The notes under the pieces are model-generated. The model ran no database searches, was not told where the DNA came from, and saw only the letters and a program-made list of their open reading frames with translations. A DNA stretch of 64,000 nucleotides from Mycobacterium triplex (GTDB lineage Bacteria; Actinomycetota; Actinomycetes; Mycobacteriales; Mycobacteriaceae). Below are positions 7,599 through 19,063 of the stretch, piece after piece. A program made the position numbers and the translations under genes. Location: the NCBI RefSeq assembly GCF_000689255.1, contig NZ_HG964446.1, forward strand, positions 1-64,000, read 5' to 3'. Within the stretch, counting starts at the first letter, position 1, and each line of letters begins with the position of its first letter.

Positions 7599-9221
7599 TT
7601 AGGCCTTGACGATGTTCTCGTAGTCGGGCAGCCCGTTCCACGTCACCTTGACATTGCTGACCTCCGGCGACCACCCGATCACGCCGATGTAGTACCAGAG
7701 CGGGACAGCGGGCATGTCGTGCAACAGGATTCGCTGCGCGATGTTGGCCAGCAGGTCGGCCTGCTGCAGATTCGGCGCGGCCTCGGCGGCGGCCAGGCCG
7801 GCGTCGAACGGCGGGCTAGAGTATCCGACGTCGTTGGATCCCGCGCCGGTGGCGTACAACGGGGCGAGGAACTCGATCGTCGACGGATAGTCACCGATCC
7901 AGCCGGCGCGGAACGCGGTGTCGATGGTGCGGTTCGTGATCTGGGTGCGGAACCCGGCGAAGGTGGGCTGCGGCGCGCCGACGGCGTCGATGCCGAGCAC
8001 GTTCTTGATGCTGTTGGCCACCGCGTCCACCCACTCCTGATGGCCGCTGTCGGCGTTGTAGGCGATGGCATACCGCCCGCTCCACGGCGAGATCGCGTTG
8101 GCCTGCGCCCAGAGTTTCCGCGCCCGTTCGGGATTGAAGTCCAAGGCGTCGTTGCCCGGGATGTTCGGGTCGAACCCCGGCAGGGAGCGGGCAGTGAAAT
8201 CGCGGGCCGGGCTGCGGGTGCCGTTGAAGATCTGCTGACAAATCTGCGGGCGGTTGATGGCCGCCGACAGGGCCAACCGTCGCAGCCGGCCCTCCTCACC
8301 GCCGAAATGCGGTAGCCGCAACGGTGTGTCGAGCGATTGGCTGACCGCGACGGGTGCGCTGGCGGCGTTGTCGCCCAAGTCGCGCCGGTAGATCGTCAGC
8401 GCGCTGGACGGAATCGTGTCCAGGACATCGAGATTGCCGGACAGCAAGTCGGCATAGGCGGTATCCAGGTTGCCGTAGAACTCGAACCTCAGGCCCTTGT
8501 TACGGGGTTTGCGGTTGCCGTGGTAATCCGGATTGGGTTTCAGGTCGATCTTGACGTTGTGCTCCCAGGCCGGGCCGTCGGGACTGTCGGCCAGCATATA
8601 GGGTCCGTTGCCCACCGGGTCGCGACCGAACGCCGCCATGTCGCGAAAGGCTACGGCCGGCAACGGATAGAACGCGTTGTGGCCCAGACGCAAGGTGAAG
8701 TCGACGGTCGGCGCCCGCAGGCGCACCGTGAACTCGAGATCGTTGACCACCCGTAGCCCGGACATCGTGGTCGGCTTGCCGTCACCCGGCGGACCGGCCA
8801 CGTCGTCGAACCCGGCGATCGGGCTGAAAAAGTTCTGCTGCAGTTGAGCATTGGTGCTCAGGGCTCCGTAATTCCACGCGTCGACGAACGAATGCGCCGT
8901 CACCGCCGAGCCGTCGGTGAACTTCCAGCCCGGTTTGAGAATGATCCGGTAGTTGACGTTGTCGGTGGTCTCGATCGACTGTGCCACCTCCAGCGACGGT
9001 TTGCCCTGGGCGTCGTAGGACACCAAGCCGGCGAACAGCCGACTCAGGATCCGGTCGCCGAGGCTGTCGTTGGTGCCGGTCGGAATCAGCGGGTTCGGCG
9101 GTTCGCCGCCGTTGACCACGACCAGTTCGGGGCTCAGCGCACCGCCACCGCAGCCGGCCAGCGACGCGACCGTCAGCACCGCGACGGCAGCCAAAGCCGG
9201 CCAGCCCCGCATCCAACGCAT
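7599..9221 (-). CDS. dppA: Dipeptide-binding lipoprotein DppA
   Basis: 540 aa from ATG 9221. The open frame continues upstream, but TAGGGT (a TANNNT -10) lies exactly 7 nt before this ATG, and the signal peptide begins here. The N-terminus has a hydrophobic stretch ending in lipobox LAGC, with Cys24 as the lipidation site. The rest is an SBP_bac_5 peptide-binding protein (GGEPPNPLIPTGTNDSLGDR, then KFTDGSAVTAHSFVDAWNYG and FNPERARKLWAQA). The protein should be anchored outside the cytoplasmic membrane and deliver peptides to DppBC. It corresponds to Rv3666c. Confidence 0.92.
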   Translation of the reverse strand: MRWMRGWPALAAVAVLTVASLAGCGGGALSPELVVVNGGEPPNPLIPTGTNDSLGDRILSRLFAGLVSYDAQGKPSLEVAQSIETTDNVNYRIILKPGWKFTDGSAVTAHSFVDAWNYGALSTNAQLQQNFFSPIAGFDDVAGPPGDGKPTTMSGLRVVNDLEFTVRLRAPTVDFTLRLGHNAFYPLPAVAFRDMAAFGRDPVGNGPYMLADSPDGPAWEHNVKIDLKPNPDYHGNRKPRNKGLRFEFYGNLDTAYADLLSGNLDVLDTIPSSALTIYRRDLGDNAASAPVAVSQSLDTPLRLPHFGGEEGRLRRLALSAAINRPQICQQIFNGTRSPARDFTARSLPGFDPNIPGNDALDFNPERARKLWAQANAISPWSGRYAIAYNADSGHQEWVDAVANSIKNVLGIDAVGAPQPTFAGFRTQITNRTIDTAFRAGWIGDYPSTIEFLAPLYATGAGSNDVGYSSPPFDAGLAAAEAAPNLQQADLLANIAQRILLHDMPAVPLWYYIGVIGWSPEVSNVKVTWNGLPDYENIVKA

Positions 9222-9228
9222 GACAGCG

Positions 9229-9234
9229 ACCCTA
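9229..9234 (-). promoter_or_regulatory. -10 element of the dpp operon, leaderless dppA
   Basis: TAGGGT on the minus strand, 7 nt before the dppA ATG. It lies in the 55-nt gap after the DUF4232 gene, so the dpp operon has its own promoter there. Confidence 0.55.
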
Positions 9235-9276
9235 GGGCCTGCGACCGCGTCGGCCACGGAAGGACCGCCGGTGGGG

Positions 9277-9822
9277 CTACTGCTGCACGACGGTGACGGG
9301 GTGCACCTGCATTTCGCAGACGTCGATGGTGGCCGGCACTGTGAGCAGGATGATCGTGTCGGGCGGATTGACCCGCAGCTCGGTGTAGTTGGGGCACGGG
9401 TTGCCCTTGCCGTCGACGGCCATGCCCTCGACGATCGCCTGCCCCTGACCGGCCAGCGACAGGGTGACCGTCGGCGGCACATCGACGTCCCGCGGCAAAC
9501 CGCCCATGTACCCGCGCAGCGTGGGCTTGGCATGAATGTCGGGCCCGCCGGCGCCCGTCTCGATCGCGGGATAGCCGGTCAATGTGCACGGCTCGGCGCC
9601 GCCGGCGAGGCTGAACGTCAGGGTCAGCGAGCGGTGACCCACTGCCGCTTGCGTCGGGGAGGGGGTCACGGCGACCTGCTCCGAGCGGCACGGCGCCGCC
9701 TGATCGCCGACCGGCACCGCCGACGCGGGCGGTCCCAGCACGGCGGCCATCACGTAACTCGTTGCGGCCGCGGCAAAGCTGACGAGCAGACAACGAACAC
9801 GCACCCCGCAAGATTCCGGCAC
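9277..9822 (-). CDS. Secreted DUF4232-like protein
   Basis: 181 aa from GTG 9822, preferred over a TTG at 9846 because CATAAT (xANNNT) lies 7 nt upstream. The N-terminus has a signal peptide (CLLVSFAAAATSYVMAAVLG) with a likely cut after PASA. The mature part fits DUF4232: a cysteine early (APCRSEQ), a central SLTLTFSLAGGAEPCTLTGYP segment, and a late CEMQVHPV. The four cysteines could form two disulfides. Such domains are exported and their function is unknown. It ends 55 nt before dppA on the same strand, and read-through into dpp is possible. Confidence 0.7.
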   Translation of the reverse strand: MPESCGVRVRCLLVSFAAAATSYVMAAVLGPPASAVPVGDQAAPCRSEQVAVTPSPTQAAVGHRSLTLTFSLAGGAEPCTLTGYPAIETGAGGPDIHAKPTLRGYMGGLPRDVDVPPTVTLSLAGQGQAIVEGMAVDGKGNPCPNYTELRVNPPDTIILLTVPATIDVCEMQVHPVTVVQQ

Positions 9823-9949
9823 AACGGTGATTATGCGCGATGACAACCCGCTTTACCCCCGGATTGAATTCCACAGGTTCGACTGGCGGGTCTACGCTCA
9901 CAACGGTTGACGCGCTCGAACCCCGGCCCTTTTCATAGGAGAGAAGCCA

Positions 9950-11908
<1,959 letters not shown>

Positions 11909-11918
11909 GGCGCATCGC

Positions 11919-12632
11919 TTAGGCCGGTATCGGAACGAAGCCCGCGCCGGGCCGATGTTTGGCGTTGATGTCGGCCAGGATCGCGTTGAACGACATCACC
12001 ACCGCCGGGGTGTGCAGCGGGATGTATTTGATGATGCAGGTCGGCAGGTTGTCGCTGAACGCGCCGTGGATCATCCCGACCAGCAGGTTGTCGACGGTCA
12101 CCGGCCCTCCGGAGTCACCGGGGCGGCCGCAGACCTGCATGACGATGGTCCCCGGGTCCTGGCCCGGCCCCCAGGTGACGCCGCACGAATTGCCGGTGGT
12201 ACGGCCCTGCTTGCAGGCGACCTGACCGAACACCGGTTCCGGGCCGATGCCGTTGATGATGAAGCCGCCGTAGTTGGCCACCGGCACCACCTTGGCGGGA
12301 TCGAATTTGATCACCGCGTAGTCGAGGGCGTCGTTGCCCGCAACCATCGTTCCCAGCGTGCCCCGGCCTTCGGCGGCCTCGGCGGCGACCTGCGCGCCCG
12401 GGCCGCCGCAGTGCGCGGACGTGAAACCGATCAGCTCACCGGCGGCATCGCCGCCGATGGTCGTCAGGGTGCACATCGTGTCCCCGTTGATGACGATGCC
12501 CGCACCGCCACCCATCGGGACACGGTCGTCGGCGGCCGCGACGTTTGCAGGCAACCCCGGCTGGATGAGCAGCGCGGCCGCCAGCACCGCCACAAAGCAC
12601 CGATGTGCCATCTGCAATGCGATAACTCCCAT
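11919..12632 (-). CDS. Secreted trypsin-like serine protease
   Basis: 237 aa. A signal peptide (residues about 8-34, CFVAVLAAALLIQPGLPA) precedes a short chymotrypsin-fold domain. The catalytic triad is readable: His74 in TSAHC, Asp104 in ALDYAVIKFD, Ser174 in GRPGDSGGPV. Six cysteines lie in the mature part, consistent with disulfides outside the cell. ATG 12632 is the first start; ATG 12611 would also leave an intact signal peptide. It corresponds to Rv3668c, an S1-family (streptogrisin-like) protease of unknown substrate. The gene converges on acs with a 10-nt gap. Confidence 0.85.
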   Translation of the reverse strand: MGVIALQMAHRCFVAVLAAALLIQPGLPANVAAADDRVPMGGGAGIVINGDTMCTLTTIGGDAAGELIGFTSAHCGGPGAQVAAEAAEGRGTLGTMVAGNDALDYAVIKFDPAKVVPVANYGGFIINGIGPEPVFGQVACKQGRTTGNSCGVTWGPGQDPGTIVMQVCGRPGDSGGPVTVDNLLVGMIHGAFSDNLPTCIIKYIPLHTPAVVMSFNAILADINAKHRPGAGFVPIPA

Positions 12633-12850
12633 CAGCGGGCCGGATGTCGGAGAACAGCTGCGCCAGTCTAGATGATCACCCCCGTGCCCCTCTTGCTGTG
12701 CGAACGGCGGTGACCGGGCCCGTTGGTCGCCGGCACCGCGGCCCTCGGCTGGCCTCGTCTGGCATCGCGGCGCATGGCAACATGAACCGCGACGACAGCG
12801 AACGGGCCCGGTGACGAGCGAGCCGGGCAGTTCAACGGAGAGGACCGTCT

Positions 12851-13396
12851 GTGAGCAAAGTCGATCGCAAAAACGGTGTGCCGAGCACGCTGACCACGAT
12901 TCCGTTGGCCGACCCGCATGCCAGTCACGGCGAACCGTCGATCGGTGACCTGATCAAAGACGCGACGACTCAGGCGTCCACCCTGGTTCGGGCCGAAGTC
13001 GAGCTGGCCCGCGCCGAAATCGTCCGCGACATCAAGAAGGGCCTCACCGGCAGCGTCTTCTTCATCGCCGCACTGGTGGTGCTGTTCTACTCCACGTTCT
13101 TTTTCTTCTTCTTCCTCGCCGAGCTGCTCGACAGCTGGCTGTGGCGATGGGTGGCCTTCCTGATCGTGTTCGCGATCATGGTCGTGGTGGGGGCCGTGCT
13201 GGCGCTGCTGGGTTATTTGAAGGTGCGCCGGATCCGCGGACCGCGGGACACCATCGAGTCGGTCAAGGAGACGCGAACCGCGCTCACCCCCGGCCACGAC
13301 AAGGCCACCGTCGCTGCGCCCAAGCAGCTCACCGACGAGCCCGGTAAGCACGCCAAGCCCGAGAACGGCAATCCCAGCGACCCCTCAGGTTGGTAG
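12851..13396 (+). CDS. Holin-like membrane protein (Actinobacterial Holin-X / DUF1469 family)
   Basis: 181 aa, GTG start with GGAGAGGACC upstream. Residues 30-62 form an amphipathic helix with a DATTQASTLVRAEVELARAE pattern characteristic of the family. Two membrane helices follow at about 67-90 (containing a run of six Phe) and 100-122. The C-terminal 55 residues are hydrophilic and disordered-looking. It corresponds to Rv3669. The stop TAG is directly followed by the ATG of ephE, so the two form one transcript. No phage genes are nearby, so holin is a family name, not a demonstrated role. Confidence 0.82.
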   Translation: MSKVDRKNGVPSTLTTIPLADPHASHGEPSIGDLIKDATTQASTLVRAEVELARAEIVRDIKKGLTGSVFFIAALVVLFYSTFFFFFFLAELLDSWLWRWVAFLIVFAIMVVVGAVLALLGYLKVRRIRGPRDTIESVKETRTALTPGHDKATVAAPKQLTDEPGKHAKPENGNPSDPSGW

Positions 13397-14347
13397 ATGG
13401 CAGTACCAGATCCGTCGGTGGTTCGCATCGACGGGCCGTGGCGGCATTTGGACGTGCACGCCAACGGCATTCGATTTCACGTCGTCGAGGCGCTGCCGCC
13501 CGGCCCGGGCGTCCCCGCGGCGGCGACCGCACGACCGCTGGTGATGCTGCTGCACGGTTTCGGTTCGTTTTGGTGGTCCTGGCGCCATCAGCTGCGCGGG
13601 CTCACCGATGCCCGAGTGGTCGCGGTCGACCTGCGCGGCTACGGCGGCAGCGACAAGCCGCCGCGCGGTTATGACGGCTGGACGCTGGCCGGCGACACGG
13701 CCGGACTTGTTCGCGCGCTTGGGCATTCGTCGGCGACGCTGGTCGGCCACGCAGACGGCGGGCTGTGCTGCTGGACCACCGCGCTGCTGCATTCACGGCT
13801 GGTGCGCGGCATCGCGCTGATCAGCTCCCCGCACCCGGCGGCGTTGCGGCGATCGGCGTTGATGCGCCGCGATCAGGGCTCCGCGCTGCTGCCGTCCCTG
13901 CTGCGCTATCAGCTGCCGCTGTGGCCCGAGCGCCTACTGACCCGCGACAACGGCGCCGAGATCGAACGTCTGGTCAAAGCTCGTAGCTCCGCCAAATGGG
14001 TTGCTTCCGAGGACTTCTCACAGACCATCGGTTATTTGCGCACGGCTATCCAGATTCCCGGGGCAGCGCACTGCGCACTCGAATATCAGCGCTGGGCGGT
14101 GCGCAGCCAGCTGCGCGGTGAGGGCCGGCGCTTCATGAAGGCGATGTCACGCCAGCTGGGCGTGCCGCTGCTACACCTGCGCGGCGACGCCGATCCCTAC
14201 GTGCTGGCCGATCCGGTCGACCACAGCCAGCGCTACGCGACGCAGGGCCGCTACGTATCCGTCACCGGCGCAGGACATTACAGCCACGAAGAGATGCCCG
14301 ATGAAATCAACAGACACCTGATGAGGTTTTTCGAGCAGGTGCACTGA
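13397..14347 (+). CDS. ephE: Alpha/beta-hydrolase, epoxide-hydrolase family EphE
   Basis: 316 aa, ATG directly after the stop of the holin-like gene. The oxyanion-hole motif HGFG is at 53-56, the nucleophile elbow VGHADGG puts Asp120 as nucleophile (Asp rather than Ser favours epoxide hydrolase or dehalogenase chemistry), the acid lies in LRGDADPYV, and the general base His in GAGHYSHEE. It corresponds to Rv3670. The usual lid tyrosines cannot be placed with confidence, so the substrate is open. The gene converges on marP with a 7-nt gap. Confidence 0.85.
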   Translation: MAVPDPSVVRIDGPWRHLDVHANGIRFHVVEALPPGPGVPAAATARPLVMLLHGFGSFWWSWRHQLRGLTDARVVAVDLRGYGGSDKPPRGYDGWTLAGDTAGLVRALGHSSATLVGHADGGLCCWTTALLHSRLVRGIALISSPHPAALRRSALMRRDQGSALLPSLLRYQLPLWPERLLTRDNGAEIERLVKARSSAKWVASEDFSQTIGYLRTAIQIPGAAHCALEYQRWAVRSQLRGEGRRFMKAMSRQLGVPLLHLRGDADPYVLADPVDHSQRYATQGRYVSVTGAGHYSHEEMPDEINRHLMRFFEQVH

Positions 14348-14354
14348 GGCGGGA

Positions 14355-15557
14355 TCAGCTGACGCAGGTCCCGGTGCCCACCTGTTGGGTGTCACCGATC
14401 TTGGTCATCTGGCCGGCCACCTCGCCGGCGGTCAACACGAATCCGGTGTCGGGGTCGTCGACGGCGGCGCCGAACACCACACCGAGCACGTGACCGCTCA
14501 GGTCGATCAAAGGTCCACCCGAATTGCCTTGCTCCACATTGGCTCTGATGGTGTAGACGTCGCGGGTGACCGGCTGTGGGTCGCGGTAGATGTCAGGGCC
14601 GCTGAGTCTGATGGCCTCGCGAATCCTGGCCGGAGTCGCGGTGAAGTTGCCGCCGCCGGGGTAGCCCAACACCACCACGTTGGTGCCGGTTTTGGCCTCG
14701 GTGTCGCTGAAGGCCAGCGGCGGCGGCGGCAAGTTCGGAATGGCAAGAATGGCGATGTCGACCGACGGGTCGTAGGAAACGACGGTGGCGTCCAACGGAT
14801 TTCCGCTGGCATAGATCTGGACGCTGCTGGATCCGGCCACCACGTGGGCGTTGGTCATCACCCGATCGGGCGCGATGACAAATCCGGTGCCCTCCAACAC
14901 TTTCTGGCAGCTGGGCGCCAGACTGCGTACCTTCACCACGCTGGGTGCGGCGGCCGTGACCACCGGGTTGGTGGCCAGCGCGGGATCCGGTGATTCGACC
15001 GGGATCACCGGTGTGCGGCTGAACGGCTCCAGCACCGCGGGCAGCCCCGAGGTGTTCAGCAACGCCGAGAGTCGTTTGGGCACAGTCTTCAACCACGGCG
15101 GTGCGATGTCGTTGACCTCGGCAAGCACCCGCGAGCCGCGGACCGCCGCGGCCAGCTCGGGTTGGTCTTTCGACTGGGTCAGCGGTGTCGCCAGCAGCCA
15201 CGCGGCGGTGAGCACCACGACGACCTGTACCCCGACCCCGATGACCGAGTCGGCGGTTCGGATTGTGCGACTGTGGATTGCGCCGCGCACCGCCCGCCCC
15301 AGCACCACGCCGGCGACCTCACCGACGACGACCAGCGCGAGAATCAGGAACAGCGCGCCGAACAGCTTGGCTCGCGGCGCCGCGATGTGACTGACGATGT
15401 GGGGTGCCAGCAGCACGCCGGCGATGGCCCCCAGCAGCACGCCGACGAACGAGAACAGCGAACCCACCGCGCCCGACCGCCAGCCCGAGATGGCCGCGAT
15501 GAAAGCGACGGCCAGAACGGCGATATCCAGCCACTGCGACGGCGTCATCGAGTTCAT
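14355..15557 (-). CDS. marP: Membrane serine protease MarP (acid resistance)
   Basis: 400 aa. The N-terminal CvpA-like part has four membrane helices (about 12-27, 31-52, 65-88, 103-124). A linker leads to an extracytoplasmic chymotrypsin-like domain with His238 (NAHVV), Asp267 (SVDIAIL) and Ser346 (EQGNSGGP). Cys217 and Cys398 match the conserved disulfide that locks the active M. tuberculosis enzyme (Cys214-Cys395, shifted by three). It corresponds to Rv3671c, required for acid resistance and for activating the peptidoglycan hydrolase RipA. Its ATG overlaps the stop of the Nudix gene (ATGA), so both belong to one operon. Confidence 0.94.
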   Translation of the reverse strand: MNSMTPSQWLDIAVLAVAFIAAISGWRSGAVGSLFSFVGVLLGAIAGVLLAPHIVSHIAAPRAKLFGALFLILALVVVGEVAGVVLGRAVRGAIHSRTIRTADSVIGVGVQVVVVLTAAWLLATPLTQSKDQPELAAAVRGSRVLAEVNDIAPPWLKTVPKRLSALLNTSGLPAVLEPFSRTPVIPVESPDPALATNPVVTAAAPSVVKVRSLAPSCQKVLEGTGFVIAPDRVMTNAHVVAGSSSVQIYASGNPLDATVVSYDPSVDIAILAIPNLPPPPLAFSDTEAKTGTNVVVLGYPGGGNFTATPARIREAIRLSGPDIYRDPQPVTRDVYTIRANVEQGNSGGPLIDLSGHVLGVVFGAAVDDPDTGFVLTAGEVAGQMTKIGDTQQVGTGTCVS

Positions 15558-16336
15558 CGCGCGCCGCCCTGCTGGCCGACCAGCACCATCGCGTCGTCGA
15601 GTTCACGCACGTCGTCGGTGTCCCAGGGCTTTGCCCAGCCGGCGACGTCGAGAACGGCGGAAATCACCTGGCCAGTGAATCCCCAAACCAGCATTTGGTT
15701 CAGCAGAAACGCCGGACCGGCCCAACGATTGCCGAGGTCGCCGCGGTAGACCATCAGCCGGTTCTCCGGATTGATGAACGCGCGCACCGGAACCCGCGAC
15801 ACGATCGCGGTCTCTGCCTCGTTGACCACGGCGACCGGTCCGGGGTCCGGCGAGTAGGCCAGCACCGGCACGACGTGGAACTGCGACGGAGCGATGAACG
15901 TCTTTTCCATCGTGATCAGCGGATGCAGGCGGGCGACGTCGATTCCGGTCTCTTCGTGTGCTTCTCGCAGCGCGGTGGCGACCGGCCCGCGATCGCCGGG
16001 ATCGGCCGCGCCGCCGGGAAACGCCGCCTGGCCGGCGTGGTGCCGCAGCGACGACGCCCGCACGGTGAGTAACAGGTCGGCGTCGTCGGGCACGCCGCCG
16101 TCCTCCGGCCCGGACTCGGGGCCCGAAAACAGAACCAGCACAGCGGCCTCGCGGTCGTCGTGCGTCGATGCCTGCCTGGCCGCGGTCACCATCGCCAGCA
16201 CATCGGGTGGCAACCGGCGCCGATAGGCCTCCGGCATCTGACCCACGTTGTCGACCAACGGACGCAGCCAGGACGGACAGGCGTCGGGCGTGAGGGGAAC
16301 CGTCCCCTGTGCGCGGGCGGCACCCCCAGCACTCAC
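15554..16336 (-). CDS. Nudix hydrolase, CoA diphosphatase type
   Basis: 260 aa from GTG 16336, which has AGGAGG upstream; the longer frame has no better start. The UPF0035/CoA-type signature SLRHHAGQAAFPGG lies just before the Nudix box. The box reads G-x5-D-x7-REAHEETGI, with Asp where the consensus has Glu at the first acidic position, while the REAHEETG helix that binds metal is intact. Homologues cleave CoA and acyl-CoA to 3',5'-ADP and phosphopantetheine. It corresponds to Rv3672c and sits between the thioredoxin-like gene and marP. Confidence 0.85.
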   Translation of the reverse strand: MSAGGAARAQGTVPLTPDACPSWLRPLVDNVGQMPEAYRRRLPPDVLAMVTAARQASTHDDREAAVLVLFSGPESGPEDGGVPDDADLLLTVRASSLRHHAGQAAFPGGAADPGDRGPVATALREAHEETGIDVARLHPLITMEKTFIAPSQFHVVPVLAYSPDPGPVAVVNEAETAIVSRVPVRAFINPENRLMVYRGDLGNRWAGPAFLLNQMLVWGFTGQVISAVLDVAGWAKPWDTDDVRELDDAMVLVGQQGGAR

Positions 16337-16391
16337 CGGCGCCTCCTTCTCGGGTCCACCTGCCCAGCTGAGTTCGGACCGCCAAGCTCGG

Positions 16392-17036
16392 TCATCCGTC
16401 GTTTCCGACCGCGGCTGCGATCTCGTCGGCACTCGCGAAATCGCGCAGCAGCGTCTGCGCAACGCTACCGTCCGGGCGCAGTACCACCGTCGCGGGCACC
16501 ACGTTTGCGACCTTGAGTGCCGCAGCAATCAGCCGACGCCCATCCTGCAACGTCGGGAGCCGAACGCCCAGCTCGGTCAGCCGCAACAAGGCGGCGGTCT
16601 CGTTCTCGTCCTGGTGCACGGTCACCACCATGACGCCGGGCCCGGCGCGTCGCTGATATTCGGCCATCGCGGGCAGCTCGGCGGCGCACGGCGCGCACCA
16701 GTACGCCCACAGATTGACGACCACCCGGCGTCCGGCCAGCGCGCGAGCGACGTCGACGGTGGATCCGTCGGCCGCGCATTCGACCAGCACACCGCGCAGG
16801 GCCGCGGGGCCGGGGCCGTTACCCGCGGCGGGACACGGCGGCAGGTTCGCCCGCGCCCGGGGCCCGGCCAGGGCTTCCGGCGTGTCGGCGTCGCGGTGTT
16901 CGCGATTGGGCCTCGAGATTGCGGGCGCGGTGGTCGCGACGGGCGGGGAGTCGTCGCGCAGCTGCGCGACCAGCGCTGCAGCCAGCGCTACCACCACCGC
17001 CAAGATCGCGATGGTCCAACGAGTTTTCGGAGTCAA
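16392..17036 (-). CDS. Membrane-anchored thioredoxin-like protein
   Basis: 214 aa from TTG 17036 (CCAGGA upstream), which starts 13 nt after the nth stop. One N-terminal helix (about 7-26) acts as membrane anchor. The TlpA/ResA-type thioredoxin domain has the active site LWAYWCAPC (Cys114, Cys117) and a cis-Pro segment NVVPATVV. Two more cysteines (68, 87) lie before the active site, as in ResA/CcmG-like proteins. It should act outside the membrane as a reductant or as an oxidase partner. It corresponds to Rv3673c. Confidence 0.85.
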   Translation of the reverse strand: MTPKTRWTIAILAVVVALAAALVAQLRDDSPPVATTAPAISRPNREHRDADTPEALAGPRARANLPPCPAAGNGPGPAALRGVLVECAADGSTVDVARALAGRRVVVNLWAYWCAPCAAELPAMAEYQRRAGPGVMVVTVHQDENETAALLRLTELGVRLPTLQDGRRLIAAALKVANVVPATVVLRPDGSVAQTLLRDFASADEIAAAVGNDG

Positions 17037-17049
17037 CGTCCTGGCCGTG

Positions 17050-17859
17050 TTACAGCCCGACCAGGGAGAGCAGATGCTCGGCTTCGGGGCCCTGCACCAG
17101 AGGCGCGGCCAGCGCCGGTTCGGTGGGGCCGAGGCCGAACGACGGGCAATCTTTGGCCAGCACGCAGACCCCGCAGGCCGGTTTGCGGGCATGGCACACC
17201 CGGCGGCCGTGGAAGATTACGCGGTGGCTGAGCAGGGTCCATTCCTTGCGTTCGACCAGCTCGCCGACGGCGTGCTCGATCTTGACCGGGTCCTTTTCGT
17301 CGGTCCAGCGCCATCTGGCCACCAGCCGCTGAAAGTGAGTGTCCACGGTGATCCCGGGGATGCCGAAGGCGTTTCCCAGGACGACGTTGGCGGTTTTGCG
17401 TCCCACCCCGGGCAGTGTCACCAACTCGTCCATCGTCGGGGGCACCTCGCCGTCGAACCGCTCGACCAAGGCTTGCCCCAGCCCGATCAACGAGGTCGCC
17501 TTGTTGCGGAAGAAGCCAGTGGGGCGGATGAGGTTTTCCAGTTCGTCGCGATCGGCTTTCGCATAATCCAGTGCCGACTTATATCGCGCGAACAACGCCG
17601 GCGTTGTCAGGTTCACCCGTTTGTCCGTGCTCTGCGCCGAAAGAATGGTAGCCACCGTCAGTTCCAGCGGCGTCCTGAAATCCAGCTCGCAATGCGCGGC
17701 CGGAAATGCTTGTGCCAGTGTGCGATTCATCCGGCGTGCGCGCCGCACCAAACCCACGCGAGTTTCGGAAGACCAGCGCCGGGCAAGTGAAGAGTCAGGC
17801 TTGGAATCACGGGGGGCCGCCGTCGTTTTCGAGCGCCGAGACGGCCTTGCCACTGTCAC
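17050..17859 (-). CDS. nth: Endonuclease III (base-excision repair glycosylase/AP lyase)
   Basis: 269 aa from GTG 17859. TACTCT lies 7 nt upstream, which fits a leaderless transcript, although the orthologue Rv3674c is annotated about 24 residues shorter. Helix-hairpin-helix [14 protein letters not shown] carries the catalytic lysine, and ITVDTHFQR carries the catalytic aspartate. The [4Fe-4S] cluster motif C-x6-C-x2-C-x5-C is complete ([11 protein letters not shown] then VLAKDC). It removes oxidised pyrimidines and nicks the abasic site. First gene of the minus-strand cluster nth-thioredoxin-Nudix-marP. Confidence 0.93.
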   Translation of the reverse strand: MTVARPSRRSKTTAAPRDSKPDSSLARRWSSETRVGLVRRARRMNRTLAQAFPAAHCELDFRTPLELTVATILSAQSTDKRVNLTTPALFARYKSALDYAKADRDELENLIRPTGFFRNKATSLIGLGQALVERFDGEVPPTMDELVTLPGVGRKTANVVLGNAFGIPGITVDTHFQRLVARWRWTDEKDPVKIEHAVGELVERKEWTLLSHRVIFHGRRVCHARKPACGVCVLAKDCPSFGLGPTEPALAAPLVQGPEAEHLLSLVGL

Positions 17860-17866
17860 CTACGAC

Positions 17867-17872
17867 AGAGTA
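17867..17872 (-). promoter_or_regulatory. -10 element for leaderless nth
   Basis: TACTCT on the minus strand, 7 nt before GTG 17859. Confidence 0.45.
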
Positions 17873-17903
17873 CTGATTTCGTGATCTCTCTGAGACCTTG
17901 GCC

Positions 17904-18290
17904 ATGTTTACTCTCCTTGTGTCATGGTTGCTGGTGGCGTGCGTGCCGGGGCTGCTGATGCTCGCCGCGCTCGGCCTTGGGCGGCTCGAAAAGGAGCTTG
18001 CCCGCGAGTCGATTACGTCGACCGATGTCGACGAGTTCCTCGAGCAGGCCGAGGCCATGGATATGCACACACTGGCCCGGGAAGGGATGCCCGAGGCGCT
18101 GGAATACCTGCATCGACGACAGGCCCAGCAACTTGCGCTGTCTCCGCCGCCCGGCGGCCGGCATCGCGCGGAATCGCTGCTCGCGACCGCCTTCACCGAT
18201 CCCCCCGAGCGCGCATTACCGATGCGAATACACGCGCATTCAGGCGCAAATCCGCAATATGAGGCGACTAGACACGTCAATCGTGTGTAG
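17904..18290 (+). CDS. Small membrane protein of unknown function
   Basis: 128 aa from ATG 17904 (a TTG at 17898 would add two residues). One N-terminal membrane helix (LLVSWLLVACVPGLLMLAAL) is followed by a cytosolic helical part (GRLEKELARESITSTDVDEF, then EALEYLHRRQ) and a hydrophilic tail. It corresponds to Rv3675, conserved next to crp in mycobacteria. It starts divergently from nth and ends 85 nt before crp. No function can be assigned. Confidence 0.75.
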   Translation: MFTLLVSWLLVACVPGLLMLAALGLGRLEKELARESITSTDVDEFLEQAEAMDMHTLAREGMPEALEYLHRRQAQQLALSPPPGGRHRAESLLATAFTDPPERALPMRIHAHSGANPQYEATRHVNRV

Positions 18291-18375
18291 CGTTGGCACG
18301 TTGGCCTACCTCTAGACTCGTAACCCGGGCTAGGTAGGTATCCATATCACTTCGTTGGAAAGCTGAAGAGGCAAA

Positions 18376-19050
18376 GTGGACGAGATCCTGGCAAGGGCAG
18401 GAATCTTCCAAGGGGTTGAACCCGGCGCAGTCACCGCACTGACCAAGCAATTACAACCCGTCGACTTCCCGCGTGGACACACCGTTTTCGCGGAAGGGGA
18501 ACCAGGCGATCGGCTGTACATCATCGTCTCGGGGAAGGTCAAGATCGGTCGCCGATCACCCGATGGCCGGGAGAATCTGCTGACGATCATGGGCCCGTCG
18601 GACATGTTCGGCGAGTTGTCGATCTTCGACCCGGGACCCCGCACGTCGAGCGCCACGACGATCACCGAGGTGCGCGCGGTGTCGATGGACCGCGACGCGC
18701 TGCGGGCGTGGATCGCGGATCGGCCCGAAATCGCCGAACAGCTGCTGCGGGTGCTGGCCCGACGGCTGCGCCGCACCAACAACAACCTGGCCGACCTCAT
18801 CTTCACCGACGTGCCCGGCCGGGTGGCCAAGCAGCTGCTGCAGCTCGCCCAGCGTTTCGGCACCCAGGAGGGTGGCGCGATGCGGGTCACCCACGACCTG
18901 ACCCAAGAGGAAATCGCCCAGCTGGTGGGCGCGTCCCGGGAAACGGTCAACAAGGCGCTCGCCGACTTCGCCCACCGCGGCTGGATCCGTTTGGAGGGCA
19001 AGAGCGTGCTGATCTCGGACTCCGAGCGACTGGCCCGCCGAGCGAGGTAA
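18376..19050 (+). CDS. crp: cAMP-responsive transcription factor Crp
   Basis: 224 aa, GTG start with AAGAGG upstream. The cyclic-nucleotide-binding domain has FGELS (78-82) and PGPRTSSA with Arg89 and Thr90, the cAMP-contacting pair. The C-terminal winged helix has recognition region [20 protein letters not shown]. Length and residues match Rv3676, the global CRP of M. tuberculosis, which controls starvation, respiration and reactivation genes. The target half-sites are TGTGA/TCACA; no convincing site was seen upstream of its own start. Confidence 0.95.
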   Translation: MDEILARAGIFQGVEPGAVTALTKQLQPVDFPRGHTVFAEGEPGDRLYIIVSGKVKIGRRSPDGRENLLTIMGPSDMFGELSIFDPGPRTSSATTITEVRAVSMDRDALRAWIADRPEIAEQLLRVLARRLRRTNNNLADLIFTDVPGRVAKQLLQLAQRFGTQEGGAMRVTHDLTQEEIAQLVGASRETVNKALADFAHRGWIRLEGKSVLISDSERLARRAR

Positions 19051-19063
19051 GCGCGCTAGTTCT

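Noticed and set aside
18283..18300. Possible Crp self-site GTG-N9-CAC before crp
   Set aside because: Spacing is one base too long for TGTGA-N6-TCACA and the flanking bases do not match.
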